This document shows, in pieces, positions 9,430-20,993 of a DNA stretch of 64,000 nucleotides; the first letter of the stretch is position 1; the number at the start of each line of letters is the position of its first letter. Position numbers and translations under genes: made by a program. Source of the stretch: Adiantum capillus-veneris (lineage: Eukaryota; Streptophyta; Polypodiopsida; Polypodiales; Pteridaceae); assembly GCA_014529385.2 (NCBI GenBank), contig CM043949.1, positions 147,043,850 through 147,107,849 of the forward strand. The letters run 5' to 3'. The notes below the pieces were generated by a model that had not been told where the DNA came from, made no database searches, and saw nothing but the letters and a program-made list of their open reading frames with translations.

Positions 9430-10814
9430 TGATTACATGGGCACAATTTGAATACGGCTAGAGAGATCTCCACAGAAAAAATGTTTCTCCCTTCGTTGCA
9501 TTACTCTTCATCCGTCCAGCAAGAAAGAAAAGTTTACGAAGTCAATGTCGGCAGTCTCCTCCACTATGTCATGTCGAAGTTGCAAAAGATTGCATTGCTG
9601 CCTTATGTAATTACTGTCATAAGATTTAGGTCTTTGTCCACCACTTCCACGTCTATGACAACATTGTTTGCCAAACTTGCTGCCTCTTGATCCATAGGCA
9701 CATAGCAACCTTCAACGATGTGAGAATGCTTGTACCAAAAGGAGATTATTAATGTCTGTGTCACAAGCATATACTTGACAATGAAAGTGTCAAGAGCAAT
9801 CTTGCAACATATGCCATCTGTTTCTTTCACATACCACCCTTGATCAAGAAGCTTATCACACAAGAGGGAATCATATGATTTGCAGAGCAGCATTGTTTTA
9901 GCAACATGTACTTTGTAGGTATGAAATAACTCAACAAAGAGACCAATAGGACAAAAATTTGCAAGTTTCACCAATTAGTGGGTACAGAGTTTCGGAGAGA
10001 CCTCTGAACATCCCTATAGAGCCTGCTCCTCAATGCCTCACTCATTGTTGTGTCGGCACAACGAGCCAATCCACGGAGTTCCAATTGGTTGGTAGTGGAA
10101 CCTTCACCAACACTCATCTCTGATTCCTTTGATTGAGTTGGTAGAAATGGTCATAGAAGAAAATACCATCGTCTACCAGGCTTTTGCTAGTTATGCCCAG
10201 CATATTGCAAGACTCCAATATGAGCATGGGTCACAGAGATGAGACCTATAATGCACTCCAGTGGCTCCCATTCCTCATATGACGAAGGATAAACATTTGT
10301 GAATGTAACAGATCAATAGAAATAAATACAAACATCTATATAACCTAATTATATACCTAGATAAGAGAAAAAAAAACAGATTCTCATTTGAAATTAAGAT
10401 AACATTTATAGAGAAGTGCTAAATAATCAACTTGCAATTGCACCGTCGATTATGCACCATGGAGACATCTCCGCCATTAGCAATCACATCAGAGTGAGTG
10501 AAAACATGTTGAACAAAGACTTCTTTCACAGTCTTCTTATCGACCTCAACTTTGAAATCTAGAACTCTTGCTTTCCATGCAAAACGAAATATGTTTGTTG
10601 CTTTCGAGCTTTTTCTCCTTCTTGGCTGCATAAGAACCCAAGAACCTTTGCTTATCCTCTGCTCTTGCCGCCTATTATATGTAGTGAGAGAGTTTGAAAT
10701 TGAGATAGTGCTTATGCTACTACATGGTCTTCTTGGCACACTAATGGTGAGGCTGGTTGGGGACAGTGTAGAGCAACCTCTAGAACTTCTTGGGCGGGTA
10801 GAAGACGAAGCCAT
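9430..10814 (-). CDS. Unidentified minus-strand gene or pseudogene, possibly spliced
   Basis: A frame from ATG 10814 encodes a Ser/Arg-rich N-terminus (MASSSTRPRSSRGCSTLSPT) and a more ordered block (FRFAWKARVLDFKVEVDKKT, then KEVFVQHVFTHSDVI), and ends near 10419. Further open blocks follow downstream. One at about 10120-9965 contains TTNQLELRGLARCADTTMSE. One at about 9974-9603 contains KSYDSLLCDKLLDQGWYVKE and VEGCYVPMDQEAASLANNVV. The codon-like, non-repetitive character suggests exons. I recognise no family. It is convergent with the H3-Ulp1-HAD locus; the intron positions were not resolved. Confidence 0.38.
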
Positions 10815-11093
10815 AGGTAAAATGGAGGGAGAATGAGGTTTGAAAGCTTTTCATAAAGGTAGTGGATATCTTTTAATGAAGGGAGAGAGCTAGCTATCAA
10901 TCAGTAGTCAGGTGTCATGAACTTGACGGCTACTAGAAGAGGGCCCTACTTTGTAACACCAGGAAGTTACCTTACGAAAATGGGACAAAACTCAATATTT
11001 TAAAATGTTTTCTTTCATTTTTGTGTTGCTTTCCATGTATTTCTACGTTACGTAAGGTTGCTGCTCATTGGCTGCGCCTTCTTTTCTCTCTCT

Positions 11094-11336
11094 TCAATAA
11101 GGCCCTCCAAATGACCTCCAAAATTTCCTAATGCTCTCTCTGCTCTTGGAGAGGAAGGGAAATCCCATAAGCACGAAGTTGTTGAGTAACTTCGGCTTGC
11201 AAAGTAGGGTTGCCCATAGTTGATACAACCTAATAACAAGATAATCGATAAACATGGGGGCTTCATCATTAGCACCTTCATGTGCAAAATCAAAGTTATC
11301 CATGTTCATTCTACTCTCTTGCTTATTGTCAGCCAT
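11094..11336 (-). pseudogene. Start of a gypsy-like gag, minus strand
   Basis: From ATG 11336 the frame reads MADNKQESRMNMDNFDFAHE and continues for 80 codons. It lies about 400 bp inside the primer-binding site at 11737-11748, the usual place for gag. No capsid or pol is found beyond 11094, so only the 5' end of the element remains. Its partner LTR is at 11754-13174. Confidence 0.55.
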
Positions 11337-11736
11337 GCTAATTATACTTATGTGTTTACTTGAGTATTCTTTGGCAACTCAAAAACTTAGTTGCTACTCC
11401 TCTTAGCCTTTGAAAATAAGCACTTAAGTATCTACACCCACGGCTCGAATTGGTTAATTATAGAGAGTAGTGGGGTGGGTCTAACATAGAAGAATTGCCG
11501 AGGGATAGCTCCTTTCAAACTTCTTATGGCTCAATAATGGTAAAGCCCTAGGCAAGTCTAAAAAGACCCCATTATTAAGACCAAAGCTCTCGAGGTGTTC
11601 ACCATATCCCACATAGTGGGCTCAACAAAAGTGATAATAGATCCCAGTCCGACTTACCCTAATATAATTAACAAAATCAACCACTAATAGGCTACTTAAG
11701 GACCTCTCTTCTTAAGCAAGAAAAGAGAAACCAAAT

Positions 11737-11748
11737 GCTCTGATACCA
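11737..11748 (-). promoter_or_regulatory. tRNA-iMet primer-binding site
   Basis: The displayed gctctgatacca is the reverse complement of tggtatcagagc, the 3' end complement of plant initiator tRNA-Met. It starts about 5 bp after the LTR end at 11754 and fixes the orientation of this element as minus. Confidence 0.85.
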
Positions 11749-11753
11749 GCCCA

Positions 11754-13174
11754 TGAACTTTGAGAATAGCGAAATTAAGAGAATTAGAGTGAGCATTTTT
11801 GTGAAATTACTTTGAGAACATGGAGGGTGAACTTAATTGATGGTAGCAACATAAACATAGTACGTAATTAACTTGGCATGAATAATACTTTTGCAAGAGA
11901 GAGAGTATTAGAGAACATGAGAATAGTTGAGGACCGGATTTACTTGGAGCCGGTCCCCCCTCCAAAAGGCGTTTGTATCATAGATTCTCCCATCAAGAGA
12001 GACTTGTTACAGTACAATCTTTGTGTTCCTTGTGACGTGGCGATGCTATGAAGATGGAAAGCTTCATGCATCATGAGCTTAAATTAAAATTTGCAAAAAG
12101 CATTAACTATCCCAAGCCTCAGTCCCAAGGCCTCAAACACCTTCGAAGGTGGAGAGAGCTAGCGGGGAATGAGGGTAGGGAAGAGGAAGAAGAATCATCC
12201 ATAGGAGAAAGAAATAGTTCCTCACTTATCATCACTCTCTTCTTGCTTAGCATAGCATAATATCATAGTAATGAAGATGAAGAATATGGAAAGCTTAAGC
12301 ATTGAAGCATGGTTCTTGGTTGGATCTGCATTCCATAGCCAAGATTGTTGGTGTAGGCTCTCCACTTCTCAACAAGTTTGGAGAAGGAGATGGAGCTCTT
12401 GCACTTTGCACTCCAGACAATGAGAGAATGTGTGTGTGTATGTGGGAGATTATACCCCCCCTCTCATGCTTGGTCCACCTGTCTCTCTCTCTCTCTCTCT
12501 CTCTTATTATTTTATTATTTCATTTGGACATGTGTCCTCTTTTTTCTCTTTGAGAGAAAGAACTTAATTATTTATTTTTATGTATCTAAATTCTCATTGT
12601 ACCCCTTTAAAACTTATCCAATAGCATTCAAACACATCATGAGGGCCACATGTGGAGGATCATTTGAACAAGTGTCTTTTATGCTTATTAAGTCATTTGG
12701 TTGAAGGGAATACTTCAATTAGTCCAGTCAAGCATTGAAACGTTCATGCCTCGTGAGAGTTATCTTTGAATTGAATACTTCAAGAACTTTAGTCATTTAA
12801 ACATGTGAGAAATTCCTCAAGCTTTTGGGTAAGGTTCCCACTAACGCTTAGCAAGCCAACAAGCACCTCATACTTGGGTAGGATTCCCACCTCAAGGTCA
12901 GTCCTAGCTTGCATAAGGTCAAAGGACTTTTGAACACTAACTTTTGGAGGTCTTTAATGAATCTAACCCTATGGTATTTAAGCTCCATTAGGTAGCATTG
13001 CTCTTCAACATACCATCTCTCATTTGGACCCCGTTTAACCTTGTCCCCGTGTTGACACAAATCCATAAATACATGTCTATATTCTAACCCTTGTTCCCGT
13101 TTATTCGCCCAATTAAATGATCAGTTTAATATGAGAAAATCATTTGGGTTGATTAGATATTAGATTTTATGACA
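11754..13174 (-). repeat. 5' LTR of a gypsy-like element, minus orientation
   Basis: On the minus strand it starts TGTCATAAAATC and ends AAGTTCA, giving the TG...CA ends of an LTR. It matches the block at 1875-3329 throughout. The copy carries its own primer-binding site and gag start to the left (11.1-11.7 kb). Together the two copies flank the H3-Ulp1-HAD locus in inverted orientation. Confidence 0.8.
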
Positions 13175-13189
13175 GCTGTTCCAAGTCGG

Positions 13190-15330
13190 TTTGCCCTAGC
13201 AGAAGGCATGCAAAAAACATCATTCTTATCAACCACGGTTGGTGACTACGCTTGATATAGAAACCACATTCGTATAAAAAACATTTGCACAAAAGCAACC
13301 TATGCACTGTAGAACAATCCATACGAGACTACAAAGTTCTTGTTTTGTAGAAATCTGCACTATCAAAACTTAAACAAATGGAACAAATTGCTTTCGCACT
13401 CTTGATAATAGTGGAAACAGAGTTTGAAATAAGCTTGAATCAAGATTTTTACCTCCAAAGATAATGATTTTTCCTTATGAATGCTCACCAAAAATCACTT
13501 CAATCGGAGAATGTGAGCCGAAGGTTGTTGGCGTCACTATCCTAGTTGTTCAAGCCTACTTTGATACCAATTGTTGGAAATACAGCTGTAAGAATGCATA
13601 CAAAGATGAAGGAAAAGATCAAAAGCACACTGGACAGGAGGTAGTACAAAAATAAAGCTTTCCCTAGAGCGATGGACATAAATAAATTTGAGGGGAAAAC
13701 TACTCCTAAAGAGGGAAATAAAGTGTTTTCACCCACATTACCAAGTGCATATTTGTAATCCAAGAGACAAGCTGCAAGATACCTCCCCTCAATGGTCTTA
13801 AATGTTTTCACACACACTGCTGACATAATATGATAACAATTGCATATTTTTAATCCAAGAGACAAACTAAAAGATACCTCCCCTCAAACAAATGTAGGCA
13901 AGGCCGAGACCATGCTACTCCAAGCAATCTTCAACAAGAATGCATTGCACGAGATAAAGGCTAGAAGGAAATATGAAGAATGTCCTCACTTTCATAGTTG
14001 CAAGAAACATGATTGTTGTTGCCAATAGCTTCTTCTCCTTGTTCTTCTTCTCCCACTTGAGCTGATGCCTTGGACTTGGAGCTCCTACTGAAACCACCTT
14101 TCTCCTTCTTGAAGCACTTGGAAGGAGGAGGGCTCTTTTTTCCACAAATGGTACAAGCCTTAGATAAGAGAAATCATTGACTAAATTCCCTTTTTTTGCC
14201 ATTTAAAATATGCTTTATTAGATGCAATTGCTAGTGCTCTACCCCTTGATGGTGGCTCTCTCCTTTGCTTCTTCTCTTCAAATGGTAGGAAATTAATGAC
14301 ATTTTGCACGTTGGGAGTTGGATCTTTTTCCTCGATGTAGTGACATGGTCATAAGTGGATGGAAAATTACCCAATAGGACAGACACATCACATTTCACAT
14401 AAGTGAGTTGTGTGATCATGCTCTTCAAACAGTTGACAATTATGTTTTTCCTGGAATCCATCTTCAATTTGTAAAGTTTCTTTTTAAGGCCTACGTAACT
14501 CTATTTCTTTCTATCGCCAAAATTCCTCTTAAGAATCTCTCACCCTTGTGAGGATGTGTTTCATTCATCTATTAAATGCACATAATTATCATGCAAGGAT
14601 CTAATGATCTCTAAAGCTTGTTCGTTTTTTGTTTGCTTTTGTGCACTCATGGACCATGTTTGTGCACCTTCACTTGAATAGGGATGACTAATCGTAGTTT
14701 CACTATGCCTCATAAACACCCTTCTTTATTAACTAACCCGTAAGTTCCATCTATCATTTATGAAACCTATCATTGTTAAACCTATCCATTCCCCTTTTTC
14801 TGAGATTGAGTTATAGAGGGGTTCTAATCAAGGAGAATCTTCTTTGATTAGATTCTATCCTCTTCACAAGAGCACAAGAATGATATGATCTCCATGAAGA
14901 AATATAAAAGGTCATCCGGGTGCAACGGCCCCACAAACCTGAAAGAGTTATCCAACACAATTTATTGCTCGAATTGAAGTCCGTTTATAAGGCTTTGATT
15001 GAGCTGACAACCCCTTACTTAGAGTAGGGTCAAGAGTGAGCCACTTAGCTTGCTTGTGTGAGAGGGCCCGAAGCTAGAGACTTTATATTTAGTCAAGAAG
15101 TCATGCACACACAAAAGATACACACACCCACATTTGGAAATTTGATTAGTGAAGCCAATCCAATCCAAATTGGGTGGTCAAGAGCTCATTTTGAAACATA
15201 CAACATAGGCAATATGGTCATGCAATTATACACAGATAGTAGCTTAAAATTAGCGAACCAATTATGCAAAGAAATTGATGTAAAATCACTCAAAAAGAAA
15301 AGCAAGATATCTACGTACTCTTAACTCATT
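13190..15330 (-). pseudogene. Ty1/copia-like gag debris, minus strand
   Basis: Between 14467 and 14231 the minus strand reads VLLGNFPSTYDHVTTSRKK and KMSLISYHLKRRSKGESHHQ, the end of a UBN2-type copia gag. At about 14160-14000 a knuckle-like sequence (CTICGKKSPPPSKCFKK) with frameshifts follows. The 13.2 kb end resembles the element at 40.3 kb (an accaaccgtgg/ccaaccatg-type motif near the gag start). Everything is interrupted by stops. The rest, to about 15.3 kb, holds no recognised gene. Confidence 0.55.
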
Positions 15331-15870
15331 CCAACATAACTACTTCCAAGAGATATCACTAGTTGGTGCGAATAATTAGCGCATAGAATGAGTTTATTGG
15401 CAAGGGGTAGTTTGGAAATTTTGTGGGGGTGAAATTTAAGTTAAGTTATGAAAAAATGAGAGTTTTTTGGGAATTTTCTACATTTGAGGGGTATGTTGGA
15501 AATTTGCGCAAGAAGGGTATTTTAGTAATCTACCCATGAGTAAAATATTGGATGAGTCTTAACAGATGCCACAGGCTGATTCGGGGATGATGTCAATAAT
15601 CAACCACCCTAATATGGACTCACTGAATGGCTAATCAAACAATAACACAGAAAGAATAATGCTCATATTGAGACTTTTCATCTCACAGAAGAATTAAGAA
15701 ACACTTGATTAGTACAACCAAACCCTCCAATGTCAAATGGCTAGAACTTTACAGAGAGGGTTCCCCTATCAAGCTATTCACTTCTTTATAATGGCCAAAG
15801 TTCTGAATACATCGCACGCCTTCGCTTGGCCCTTCAGACTCCCAAATTGTTAGATGTGGAAAGCTGAGGT

Positions 15871-16247
15871 TCAAACTGCTGCTGCCTCTTCCTTCGTTTC
15901 TGTATCAGGCTGCTTTTCATCTTCTGCCTTTGTTTCTCCAGCGTTCGTTTCAGTGGGTAAAGTCTTCCTTTCTTTTGCATCTCTTACTGTCCAATACTCC
16001 CATACTTTGGTCTTTGGTGGCTCTTTGGCTTCCCCAATTGGAGCTACCAGTCCGGGCTTCCCATCATCTATGACTCCATCCACCAAGCCATAGTCCCGCG
16101 CTTCCCATGCATTCATGAAAAAGTCTCTATCTGTGTCTATTTCAATCTATGAAACATCAAATTGCACAAGGTAATTAGTACCTTTCCCCTGAAAAGAAAC
16201 CATCCATATAAAAATTACACGTGCATATACATATACACATATATAGA

Positions 16248-16290
<43 letters not shown>

Positions 16291-16933
16291 AATTATTTAT
16301 TTAATATGTATAATTCCTGCGCATTTCAAACCTTGAAAGGTATAGAAAAGGCTCTAGGGCTACCAGAGGTGAATTACAGCATGCTAAACAGAAACAAGTG
16401 AGAAGAAAAAACTTTAAAATTCCCTTAAAGTAGATTTCAAGCTTTACCTGCTCTTCTGTTTTCCCTGTTAATCGAGACATTATTTTCGTCAGCTTGACTT
16501 TATGATACATCATCTCTCGTACTTGTAAACCAACCTCTATGGCCTGTGAGTTACAAATGCTCACGTCGGTCGGTGGTCATCCTTTCCACTTTAAAATTAA
16601 ACATCAAGGTCACTTACAGAACCACTAGCACCTCCAAGAGGCTGATGAATCATGACACGGGCATTTGGCATGCAATATCTCTTTCCCCTAGTGCCCGAAG
16701 CCAGTAGAAAGGCACCCATAGATGCAGCAAGACCAAAGCAAACAGTGGACACGTCTGCCTTACACAACTTGATTGCATCATAGATCCCCATACCTTCACA
16801 TAAAAGATGCAAGAAGCTATCAGCAGTTTAATAACGGTTCGTTCTCTTCAAAACCACAAAAGCCCCTATTGTGCATGTAAAGCACACAAGACACATGAGC
16901 ACCATCAACTGAGTCCATGTCTATGCAGGCAAT

Positions 16934-16973
<40 letters not shown>

Positions 16974-17168
16974 TTTGCACACACATACACTCTCCAACAG
17001 CAAGATACAACCTTTGCTCCAAAGAAGTATGGTACAACAAAGCTTGAGCATACCAGCCGTGACAGAACCTCCGGGGGAATTTATAAAAAGCTTTATATCC
17101 TTTGTTGAGTCCTCTGCATCAAGAAGCAGCAACTGGCTGATAATCACATCTGCAGAAAAATCATCTAC
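15871..17168 (-). CDS. CLPP3: Plastid ATP-dependent Clp protease subunit ClpP3-like, exons 2-5
   Basis: Four exons on the minus strand: 17168-17054, 16793-16618, 16543-16448 and 16146-15871 (stop TGA 15873-15871). All junctions are GT-AG and in phase. The product is a serine protease subunit of the stromal Clp core. It shows [12 protein letters not shown] (oxyanion loop), [13 protein letters not shown] with the catalytic Ser, MIHQPLGGA with the catalytic His, and [14 protein letters not shown] with the expected Asp. After the fold comes a C-terminal extension ([16 protein letters not shown]) matching the ClpP3 type of green plants, then an acidic tail rich in Glu/Thr/Ala. Exon 1 lies 18.4 kb upstream at 35842-35585; the join [11 protein letters not shown] is in phase 0. 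Total about 306 residues, close to Arabidopsis ClpP3. Intron 2 contains a 34-bp G run and intron 4 a (GT)n run. Confidence 0.93.
16249..16289. repeat. (GT)n microsatellite in CLPP3 intron 4
   Basis: GT dinucleotide run inside the intron between exons 4 and 5 (16447-16147); on the sense strand of the gene it reads (AC)n. Confidence 0.92.
16936..16969. repeat. Poly(G) tract in CLPP3 intron 2
   Basis: Thirty-four consecutive G on the displayed strand, so a C run on the sense strand of the gene, within the 260-bp intron 17053-16794. A similar C run lies at 17505-17539. Confidence 0.9.
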
Positions 17169-17503
17169 CTGCATGCAGCCCAAATATCAGAGGTTCCTTA
17201 TTTTTACAAAGAAGCATGCAGTTCAAATTTATCTAGACGGTGTAAAGAGTGGCCGCATGAGGTAAAAAGCAATAGTACACTCTAGCTAAAAAAGTGAAAG
17301 ATCTCGAGTAGGCTGCGATGTCAAATGACTTGACAGATTAAGAAGTCAACTCTGTCAATGTGTACTAGTGTGATTGATAATAATAAACTGGTAATCTTCA
17401 TATATCTTGCAAAGGATTCTCACACTTTTATGTAGCTAGCCACCCGTTTGTTACGACTCACTGGGTGCTCCTACTACATAAAAACCCCGCATCAAAGTAA
17501 ATT

Positions 17504-17504
<1 letters not shown>

Positions 17505-17539
<35 letters not shown>
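17505..17539. repeat. Poly(C) tract
   Basis: Thirty-five consecutive C on the displayed strand, near the 3' end of CLPP3 intron 1. Confidence 0.9.
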
Positions 17540-17857
17540 ACCCTGCCTTCCTCATCACTGGTGCCTCCTGGCTCACCTACTGCCTTCGCTTCCTGCTCCC
17601 TTCTCACCCCTCCTGCCCTCGCCACCGCCTCCCTCCTCACCCTTCTGCCTTCGCCTGCTGCACTTGCTATGTAATGGGTCATCTACTATTGGGTCATCGC
17701 TAAAACAATCATTTCCCTACAAGGTTCCCCTCCTCCCCTTTTTGCTGTAATGCCCCCTGTCCATGCCTGCTTCCTCTATCTCTGGTTTTCGCCTCCCTTT
17801 GCCTTCACTAAGCACTTGGTCCTATACAACAACCCTTTTCCTCATGCACAGACCCTG

Positions 17858-17859
<2 letters not shown>

Positions 17860-17900
<41 letters not shown>

Positions 17901-17931
17901 AGAAGAAGAAGAAGAAGAAGAAAATTTTAAC
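17860..17931. repeat. (GA)n followed by (GAA)n microsatellite
   Basis: A GA run changes directly into an AAG/GAA trinucleotide run at about 17897-17925. Confidence 0.9.
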
Positions 17932-17934
17932 GTC

Positions 17935-18055
17935 GTAGGAAACTATCCCAAGAGACCTAAAAGATCTATCCGACGAGGAGAGTTGAACTCAAGACCTGTT
18001 ATTCAAGAGGGAAATGGCATAACCAATCTACCACACTTGAGTGATAGAAAGGTTA
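17935..18055 (-). repeat. tRNA-derived SINE-like fragment
   Basis: On the minus strand an A-box-like GTGGTAGATTGGTTATGC is followed about 30 bp later by a B-box-like TTGAGTTCAACTC, the spacing of a tRNA-type pol III promoter. No foldable full tRNA with a convincing acceptor stem is visible, so a SINE head or tRNA relic is more likely than a functional tRNA gene. Confidence 0.4.
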
Positions 18056-18098
18056 TATCATTTTCCTCTTTTTATTAGCGCACGCCGACACACAAACT

Positions 18099-19765
18099 GT
18101 CACGTGACACATCCAACCCTATGTGTCCGTGGACAAGCTACAGCATGACCAAGGTTCAAAAATTCAGTCAAGTCGGTCTAGAATAGGAAGTGATCCGGGA
18201 CTTTAGTGAGTCTGTTCGCAGACCGTGCACGCATATCCTCCAGTTGCACACAACATGATCATCAGCATTCCCATCAGAATCCATCAGGGGAATTTTCCAG
18301 TGCATTAAACCTATTTTCCCTATTTTTGACATTTTTCACTTATTTATTAAGTGCTTTTGTTGGGAACTAGGTAGGGCAATTTTGCTAATAAAATATATGA
18401 GCAAACCAAAGCTAGCACAAGAAGAAGGAGAGCATCAGGCACTCAGTGCAGCAAGCCTCTGGAGATCCTTCTCAGCAAGACGACCCCCCCTTTAACCTTG
18501 CGTTTTTGGAGCCTAACAGCTAGCGTTTTCAGCATTGGTGCATCATCGATTTCAGCCACAGACCCTCAGCCATACCAGCGTTTTTTCATCACAGATTCAG
18601 CCCTTGCTCTTGGTGCCTATCAGCCCTGCAATTGGCATTTTCTGGCAGCCACATTCAGCAAGGAAAGACAGGCAGAAAAGCGATGTCAAGACCAGCCAAC
18701 TTAGCGTTTGCATCAGCCAGCCAGTAGCGTTTTTGTACAATAGCAGCAGCGTTTTCCAGCAGTGCAGGCCAGCGTTTTTGCACATGCATTTCAGCGTTTT
18801 GCAAGCCATAAGAACAGCGTTTTCAGCCATAGGAACCAGCCTTTTGCAGTAGCATATTCTGCCGAAGGACCATCGGACTTGGCGGATAAAGGACAGCCCG
18901 ACAAGAAGCATCCCAGAGCATTCAGTTTTCAGCATTAGCCTCGTCCTCATCGTCCACACCGTCAACATCGACATCACAACATTAGACTCGTTGCATCAGC
19001 CCTTGTATCAGATTGTGCAATCAATAGTAGACCACTCTCGCCATCGAGAGTGGGGCCCTTGGAGGAGGGTTTGACAACATCTCTGGTGTCGTATTCTCTT
19101 CTCTCTCTATCTCTCAGTCTCATGCACCTTTATGCACAGTGTCCATTTACTTTGTTTGTGTCCATTGCACTCTCTCACTAAAGGAACGGAAGGCTCTCCC
19201 TTCCGTAAGTAAAAGGAACCTTGAGCACAGTACGGAGCACTCATCTTGAGCAAAGTTCAACATTCATTCCGCTGCACCTTACATTGGTATCAGAGCTTTG
19301 GCAGTGTTCTGTATCACTCAAGGAAAGAACCACAAGAATCACAATTTTTCTTTTTGCTTGTTGCGGTCGCACATAACCCAAGACCTCTTTGGCGTGTCGA
19401 TTCCTGATCGTGTTTTTGAAGAGTGAGAGGAAACCCAAGAAAGAAGGGCTTGTCCAGCCTCCCCTTGTCCCTCTTTTCACTCATTGAGAGCAGACCGTGC
19501 ACTTAGCGGCTGGCCAATTGATGTGAGGTGGGAAAAAGCAACCTTGGTGTGAGCTTGCGCAAGGCCGCCAAGGGATGCGCCCGCGGAAAAGAGCAAAACT
19601 CGAATGAAGAGAAGATCCTTCTCTAACACACATTGCAAGCGAAAGAAGAACCTCAAGACCCTCTAGAACCTCAAGAACTCAAGATCCCCAAGAACCCAAG
19701 AACCCAAAACCCACACGAACCCAAGTTCCTCGAGAACTTAAGAACCAAGATCACAGTGTATGGTC
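18099..19765 (+). mobile_element. 5' LTR and leader of the GACCA-type non-autonomous LTR family, truncated
   Basis: The LTR runs 18099-19283: TGTCACGTGACACATCC at the start and ACCTTACA at the end, followed one base later by the primer-binding site tggtatcagagc at 19285-19296. LTR and leader match the complete element at 30069-34425 up to about 19760. There the similarity stops and chromovirus sequence of opposite orientation begins. The element has therefore lost its body and 3' LTR, presumably by the chromovirus insertion or a later rearrangement. Confidence 0.85.
19285..19296 (+). promoter_or_regulatory. tRNA-iMet primer-binding site
   Basis: tggtatcagagc lies one base after the LTR end at 19283. 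The same arrangement occurs at 31231-31242 in the complete copy. Confidence 0.9.
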
Positions 19766-20306
19766 TGTAGCCAGCAATTGCATCTAGATCCAATCGGGAC
19801 TCTAGTATCTAAATCAAGGCATCTGTTGACAAAGGAGCGGAGTGACTCCCCTCTTGTGCATCCCACTGCAACCAGATCTCTGGCCAAGCTGAATTCTAGG
19901 TTTCATTTGGAGTAGACTATGCTAAACCAAAAGCATCGAGGTAAAGTTTCACAATCTGAGGAGTATCCGCTAGGTCCTCCTCCTCCATCCACTTCGCATC
20001 CAGTGCAAGATAGTTCTTGAACTTAACCAAGAACCGCCTTCAGACTTTACCTTTATTCTTCGTATCCTTATGTGCCAAAATCTGTTCAAAAACAAGGATC
20101 TCCTCGTTTTCTTCCACTCCGGGTTGCTCATCAGACTCCCCATCATCAGGCACATCATCTTTAAAAGGTTTCAAGAGACTCACATGAAATGCATTGTGAA
20201 TCCTCCAAGTATCTGGCAGTTTCAGTCCAAAGGAGACATCATTTATCTTTTCAGTGATCTGGAAAGGTCCGTAGTATCGCATACTAAGCTTTGGAAAAAG
20301 CCTCTC
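19766..20306 (-). pseudogene. Chromovirus pol 3' end: integrase C-terminus and chromodomain (left copy, distal part)
   Basis: Reading on the minus strand from the insertion junction at 20301, the frame gives [20 protein letters not shown], then [19 protein letters not shown] (the conserved integrase C-terminal 'HvSLLKp' block). An acidic linker and a chromodomain follow: [16 protein letters not shown], then FLVKFKNYLALDAKWMEEED. The order IN-chromodomain marks the Ty3/gypsy chromovirus clade. The proximal part of the same gene continues beyond the nested element at 23490. The equivalent stretch in the right copy is at about 26515-26900. Confidence 0.82.
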
Positions 20307-20978
20307 TGTCACAAGGCGGGCATCGCGTGCCAATAGAAAAGAACAGACTGAAAAGACTTTTAGCACTTCAATAACAACTGAACTGAAAGAGAGAGAGACG
20401 ACACGCGACACGAAGTGGCGAAATTCCACCCCAAAGTGTATTGGCCCCAAACCTTGGCGCCCCTTTTGGTATTTCTTTATAATGCACTAACTCAGTACAA
20501 GCCGGTACTCCAAACTCTGCACCTTCTCAAGGAAGCATGCCAGAGAATGAGCCCTAGCCTCATATTTAAAGGCCCTTGGCCTGAAAAGCAGTTACTGTAA
20601 AAAGCCTTTAAAACTCAAAAGCTTCTGGTTCAAAAGCGAAGGCAAAAAGCTGCCAGCACAATTTACGGAAATCCGTATAGCCTGCAACGTCATCATTTCA
20701 ACGCAAAACGTGGAAATCCGTACAGCCTGCCACGTCATCATGTCAGCGCAATTTTCGGAATTTGTCTGCTGTCCTTAGGGTTAGGGTTAGGGTTAGGGTT
20801 TTTGCAGTTTTAGGGTTAGGGTTTCCAAAATTAGAGTTTGCACGTTTTAGGGTTAGGATTTCCAAAATTAGGGTTTCAACAGTTAGGGTTTCTGGCAAAA
20901 ATTAGGGTTTAGGCCCCTCGGCCACATCTGTAAGTTGACTCCATTATTTAGGCTTTGACACGTAAGCAGTTTGTTACA
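20307..20978 (-). repeat. 3' LTR of the nested element
   Basis: Pairs with 22876-23489. It carries an enlarged block of TTAGGG-like units at about 20774-20910. A TATA-like tttaaatatga lies on the minus strand near 20563-20573, as in the partner LTR. Confidence 0.9.
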
Positions 20979-20993
20979 TCTCCCCTTCTTGAA

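Noticed and set aside
17448-17750. Pro-rich plus-strand ORF
   Set aside because: Created by the poly(C) tract; lies inside CLPP3 intron 1.
17935-18055. Possible tRNA gene
   Set aside because: A-box- and B-box-like motifs are present but no convincing cloverleaf or acceptor stem; kept only as a SINE-like relic.
20774-20910. Interstitial telomere
   Set aside because: The TTAGGG-like units are few, irregular and lie inside matching LTRs, so they belong to the element.
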